Origin: a bacterium
GTDB taxonomy: Bacteria; Ratteibacteria; UBA8468; B48-G9; JAFGKM01
NCBI GenBank assembly: GCA_021160565.1
Contig: JAGHCG010000198.1
Coordinates: 1 to 9,643, forward strand
Direction of reading: 5' to 3'
Length of the DNA: 9,643 bases
The notes under the pieces were generated by a model that worked only from the letters and a program-made list of their open reading frames with translations, did not search any database and was not told the origin of the DNA. Below, piece by piece: positions 7,422 to 9,643 of the stretch (within the stretch, counting starts at the first letter, position 1; the number at the start of each line of letters is the position of its first letter). The position numbers and the translations under genes are program-made.

Positions 7422-8188
7422 TTAACTCTCCTTTTTAATTCTTTCGCCAGATTTAAAAAATCCTCAACTGCTGTTGAATATTTCGCATAATCAAAAATTG
7501 CTTTTCCAAAAGAAGGAGATTCTCTTAATCTGCTACAGACCCTTATTCCATTTTTAAACAACTTTTTACCAAACTCTTTTTTCAGAAGGTCCAGACTTTC
7601 CTCTGTGATTTTCAATCTATAATCAATCATATTCGGTAAAATCCCAAGAATATCAAGAGAGGGATTCAACCTTTTCTTCACTTCAGAGATTGTATCAAGA
7701 AGATGAGAAAGTCCCTCAAGAGAAAGGTAATCGCAAAGCACTGGGATTATAACATAATCAGAGGCAGTCAGCCCATTTATTGTGAGTATTGAAAGAGAAG
7801 GAGGACAATCTATCATAACAAAATCAAATGAATTTATAACTTCTCTGTAATTCTCAAATGTTTTTTTAAGAAAAAACTGGCTCTTACTTTCTGATAAGAG
7901 TTCAACTTCAACATGGGCAAGGTCTGGATTTGATGGAATAACGGATAAATCTCCAAGATAACTGTCAACCATAACTTCTTCTATTCTAACCTGCCCAAGG
8001 AGAAATTCTGAAAGAGTGGGATTTTCAGGATTTAACTTTATTCCAACACTTACAGTGGCATTTCCCTGAGGGTCAAGGTCAACAAGTAAAACTCTCTCTC
8101 CCAATTTCACCAGAGCCGCTGCAAGATTAACACAACAGGTGGTTTTTCCTGTTCCTCCTTTTTGATTTGAAAAGGCTATGATATGCAT
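7418..8188 (-). CDS. parA: ParA/Soj-family Walker ATPase
   Basis: A 256-aa protein from the chosen ATG. The deviant Walker A is KGGTGKTT (10-17) with the signature Lys10, the A' motif is LVDLDPQGN (35-43) with D39, and Walker B is FVMIDCPPS (123-131) with D127. The ATP-dependent dimer of this family binds DNA nonspecifically and positions chromosomes, plasmids or protein cargo. No N-terminal helix-turn-helix is present, so it is the short Soj/ParF-like form that relies on a partner for regulation. The frame extends to a TTG at 8224, but the ATG at 8188 is preferred because the conserved IIAFSNQKGGTGKT begins just after it and a promoter-like element covers 8224-8196. No Shine-Dalgarno precedes it. 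The RHH gene follows with ATGA overlap. Function in chromosome segregation, plasmid-like partition or positioning of the adjacent pilus machine cannot be told apart here. Confidence 0.92.
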   Translation of the reverse strand: MHIIAFSNQKGGTGKTTCCVNLAAALVKLGERVLLVDLDPQGNATVSVGIKLNPENPTLSEFLLGQVRIEEVMVDSYLGDLSVIPSNPDLAHVEVELLSESKSQFFLKKTFENYREVINSFDFVMIDCPPSLSILTINGLTASDYVIIPVLCDYLSLEGLSHLLDTISEVKKRLNPSLDILGILPNMIDYRLKITEESLDLLKKEFGKKLFKNGIRVCSRLRESPSFGKAIFDYAKYSTAVEDFLNLAKELKRRVK

Positions 8189-8195
8189 GGATAAA

Positions 8196-8224
8196 TTTTT
8201 AACACAATTTCTTCCAAAAATCAA
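8196..8224 (-). promoter_or_regulatory. Promoter-like element before parA, predicted leaderless
   Basis: On the minus strand, TTGATT (8224-8219), a 17-base spacer and TAAAAA (8201-8196), with TG one base before the -10 (8204-8203). The hexamers are only moderate (4/6 each), but the element shares ATTGTGTTAA with the pilB promoter in the same register and position relative to the start codon. Predicted +1 is about 8189, one base before the ATG at 8188, and no Shine-Dalgarno is present. The shared 10-mer is what raises confidence above chance for an AT-rich stretch. Confidence 0.5.
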
Positions 8225-8230
8225 ATCCTC

Positions 8231-8263
8231 CCCAGAACCGGGTACTCAGGACCGGGTCCTGGG
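8231..8263 (-). repeat. GC-rich hairpin with tandem direct repeats
   Basis: Read on the minus strand, CCCAGGACC (8263-8255) pairs with GGTTCTGGG (8239-8231) as nine pairs including one G-U. Two direct copies ACCCGGTCCTG (8257-8247) and ACCCGGTTCTG (8243-8233) lie 14 bases apart with one mismatch, and AGGACC-C-GGTCCT (8260-8248) is itself a perfect palindrome. The G+C richness stands out from the surrounding DNA. It encodes the last codons and TGA of the amidohydrolase and sits nine bases upstream of the parA -35. It may be an operator or centromere-like site for the RHH protein, a terminator of the upstream unit (the following T run is separated and weak), or a dispersed repeat. Confidence 0.7.
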
Positions 8264-9052
8264 AAAAAGAAGAGAAAGAGCATTTTCCCTCAAAATTAAT
8301 TTCTCTCTTTCTGGTGGTAAATTTAAGTTTTTCAGAAGTTTAAGAGTTTCTCCCTGGTCTGTCCATGGAGTATCTGTGCCAAAAAGAATATAATTTTCAG
8401 GATGGGATAAAATTATCTTTTTTGCTTTTTCTACAGGAAGAAATTGAAGCGAGAAAGATATTTCCATATAAATTTCTTTTCCCATAATATGTTTCTCCAC
8501 CTCATCCCAGTCTTCCCATCCCCCAAGATGAGTTGTGATAAGTTTCATTTCCGGGAATTTATTTTTTATTTTTGAAATTTTTTCAGGGTCTGCTTTTCTT
8601 ATTCTGGGAAAGGCAAAATCAAATCCTGTATGAAGAGTTAAAATCAAATCACATTCAACAATTTTCTCATAAATCCTCATCATTTTTTCCTCATCAACAT
8701 CAAAATCCTGATAATATGGATGTAATTTTATTCCCTTAAAACCTTCCTCTTTTATAATCTTTATTCTCTCCAAAACAAGAGTATCATCGGGATGAAAAGA
8801 AGGAAATGGAATTATTCTTTCTGACATAATGCTTTTTGACCATTTAAGAATTGAATTGAATTGCTCTGGTTTTGTTGCAATTGAACATATCACACTCTTT
8901 TCTATCCCATATTTGTCCATTGAAGAAAGTAAGGAAGAAAGAGTACCATCAAGTTTCGCTTTAATACCACCTTCTTCTTCCAGAAGTGGAATTGCTTTTT
9001 TTGCCACTTCATCAGGAAAGGCATGTGCATGAATATCAATAATACCTTTCAT
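8246..9052 (-). CDS. Metal-dependent amidohydrolase (amidohydrolase-2 / TIM-barrel type)
   Basis: A 268-aa protein of the amidohydrolase-2 (PF04909-like) class. The metal-binding HxH opens the chain (DIHAH, H8 and H10). KGIKLHPYYQDFD (107-119) is the conserved strand after the central barrel. Histidines follow in TLHTGFD (H141) and THLGGWED (H175), and FGTDTPW (224-230) holds the late catalytic Asp227. This set fits hydrolysis or decarboxylation at a metal centre, but substrate specificity cannot be read from it. The start ATG overlaps the TGA of the upstream SGNH hydrolase (ATGA, 9049-9052) and has no Shine-Dalgarno of its own, so coupling is likely. The last residues (PRTRS) and the stop are encoded by a GC-rich repeat, suggesting the original C terminus was altered. 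The protein is cytosolic as far as can be seen; no signal peptide. Confidence 0.88.
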   Translation of the reverse strand: MKGIIDIHAHAFPDEVAKKAIPLLEEEGGIKAKLDGTLSSLLSSMDKYGIEKSVICSIATKPEQFNSILKWSKSIMSERIIPFPSFHPDDTLVLERIKIIKEEGFKGIKLHPYYQDFDVDEEKMMRIYEKIVECDLILTLHTGFDFAFPRIRKADPEKISKIKNKFPEMKLITTHLGGWEDWDEVEKHIMGKEIYMEISFSLQFLPVEKAKKIILSHPENYILFGTDTPWTDQGETLKLLKNLNLPPEREKLILRENALSLLFPRTRS

Positions 9053-9643
9053 TTTTTGATAAGCATATTGAAAAGAGCATTTGCTATTACAAGATGTCCG
9101 GTTGAATTCGGATGAACAGGCTCCGGACAGAAAACTTCTGCTTCTCTAAACTTCAACTGTTCCTGAAATATCTGGTGCATTTTAAGGTAGTATGTATTGT
9201 ATTTTCTGCTCATATCCTTAACAACCTTTCTATAATCTTCAAGTTCTCTCAATATCATCCCTCTCCAGTAATCGGTCTTATCAACTGAAATATAAAAGGG
9301 TTCAATTAAAATTATCTTACAGTTAAGTTTTTCTGTTGTTCTTTTCAAAATCTCATCATATCTTTTTCTGAAATTTTCTGGTGTAAACTCTTCCCAAAAT
9401 TCAACTTTTCTCGCAACTTTATGCAGGTCATTTATCCCTATGAGGATACTGACCCAATCAGGTTTATTGTAAATTAAATCATCTTCCCATCTATCCTGCA
9501 AATCAAGTATTGTATTTCCACCAATACCTTTATTTATCACTTCAATTTTTATTTCAGGGAAATTTGCAATAACAAGGTCATTGAAAAACTTTACATATCC
9601 ATTACCAAGAGGAGCAAATTCTCCCCTTCTTCCACAGTCAGTT
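9049..9643 (-). CDS. SGNH/GDSL-type hydrolase (esterase-like), 5' end missing
   Basis: The frame is open through the right window edge, so the GTG at 9540 is internal and the gene is 5' truncated by the window. The first visible residues TDCGRRGEF (from 9642) match the end of block I (G-D-S-I-T-D), placing the catalytic Ser codon just outside. KGIGGNTILDL carries the block II Gly, SILIGINDL the block III Gly-x-Asn-Asp, and EPVHPNSTGH near the C terminus the block V His. The residue three before that His, normally the catalytic Asp, is Glu here. About 197 residues are visible, near full length for single-domain members, which are esterases and deacetylases often acting on acylated carbohydrates. 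Any signal peptide would be outside the window. It overlaps the amidohydrolase start (ATGA), indicating a shared transcript. Substrate unknown. Confidence 0.88.
   Translation of the reverse strand, partial: TDCGRRGEFAPLGNGYVKFFNDLVIANFPEIKIEVINKGIGGNTILDLQDRWEDDLIYNKPDWVSILIGINDLHKVARKVEFWEEFTPENFRKRYDEILKRTTEKLNCKIILIEPFYISVDKTDYWRGMILRELEDYRKVVKDMSRKYNTYYLKMHQIFQEQLKFREAEVFCPEPVHPNSTGHLVIANALFNMLIKK

Noticed and set aside
8115..8140. A third TTGTGTTAAT on the minus strand
   Set aside because: It lies inside ParA coding sequence right after Walker A (Cys-Cys-Val-Asn-Leu), has no suitable -35 or start codon, and is explained by codon choice.
8189..8224. TTG at 8224 as the ParA start, giving 12 extra residues
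   Set aside because: The only Shine-Dalgarno-like GGAGG is two bases away, too close. The extra residues do not look like ParA, and the same bases form the promoter-like element whose +1 falls at the ATG at 8188.
8222..8263. Hairpin as a clear Rho-independent terminator
   Set aside because: On the minus strand the stem is followed by GAGGATTTGATTTTTGG, so the T run is short, interrupted and displaced; on the plus strand the stem is followed by A-rich sequence. Termination is possible but not supported as a firm call.
9049..9540. SGNH hydrolase starting at GTG 9540 as a complete 163-aa gene
   Set aside because: The frame stays open to the window edge, and the upstream residues match the end of SGNH block I, so the gene is truncated by the window.
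1..9643. CRISPR arrays, tRNA or rRNA genes, transposases
   Set aside because: No regularly spaced repeats, no tRNA-like cloverleaf and no transposase or integrase motif was seen; nearly all of the window is explained by minus-strand coding sequence.

Overview
The window is a compact, AT-rich bacterial segment in which every supported gene lies on the minus strand, so transcription runs from high to low coordinates. The lineage cannot be fixed from one window. The pseudopilin carries an H-X9-DG motif, typical of prepilin-like proteins that are very abundant in Planctomycetes, Verrucomicrobia and Lentisphaerae and some uncultivated relatives. Lys/Glu-rich proteins, A/T-ending codons and a HEPN-MNT module fit an uncultivated anaerobe or thermophile of that broad kind, but this is weak inference.

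Layout in transcription order: (1) 9643-8246: an SGNH/GDSL hydrolase cut by the window edge, overlapping (ATGA) a metal-dependent amidohydrolase. (2) 8263-8231: a GC-rich hairpin with two 14-bp-period direct repeats, unlike the surrounding AT-rich DNA, at the amidohydrolase stop codon. (3) 8224-7209: a promoter-like element, a ParA-family ATPase and a 70-aa ribbon-helix-helix (RHH) protein, again overlapping by ATGA. (4) 7206-7178: a strong sigma70-type promoter. (5) 7168-628: a type IV pilus / type II secretion core operon in the order pilB-like, pilT, second pilB-like, pilC, pseudopilin. Its genes abut or overlap by one base, except for 11 bases before pilC. (6) 628-1: an MNT nucleotidyltransferase antitoxin and the first 64 codons of a HEPN (DUF86) toxin, fused to the end of the pilus operon by another TAATG overlap.

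The pilus genes form the inner-membrane motor: two extension/assembly ATPases, one retraction ATPase, the platform protein that couples them, and one exported pseudopilin. No secretin, PilM/N/O or prepilin peptidase is present here. The two PilB paralogues differ in the N-terminal MshEN domain: one keeps the Leu-Gly pairs of the c-di-GMP-binding repeats, while the other keeps only the length and spacing.

The most notable structure is regulatory. The ParA and first PilB genes are preceded by look-alike promoters sharing the 10-mer ATTGTGTTAA, with a 17-bp spacer and a TG-extended -10. In both, the predicted transcript starts within about 1-3 bases of the ATG and no Shine-Dalgarno is visible, suggesting leaderless mRNAs. 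Genes inside the operons mostly have ordinary Shine-Dalgarno sequences. The GC-rich repeat just upstream of the parA promoter could be the operator or centromere-like site of the RHH protein, a terminator, or a dispersed repeat.
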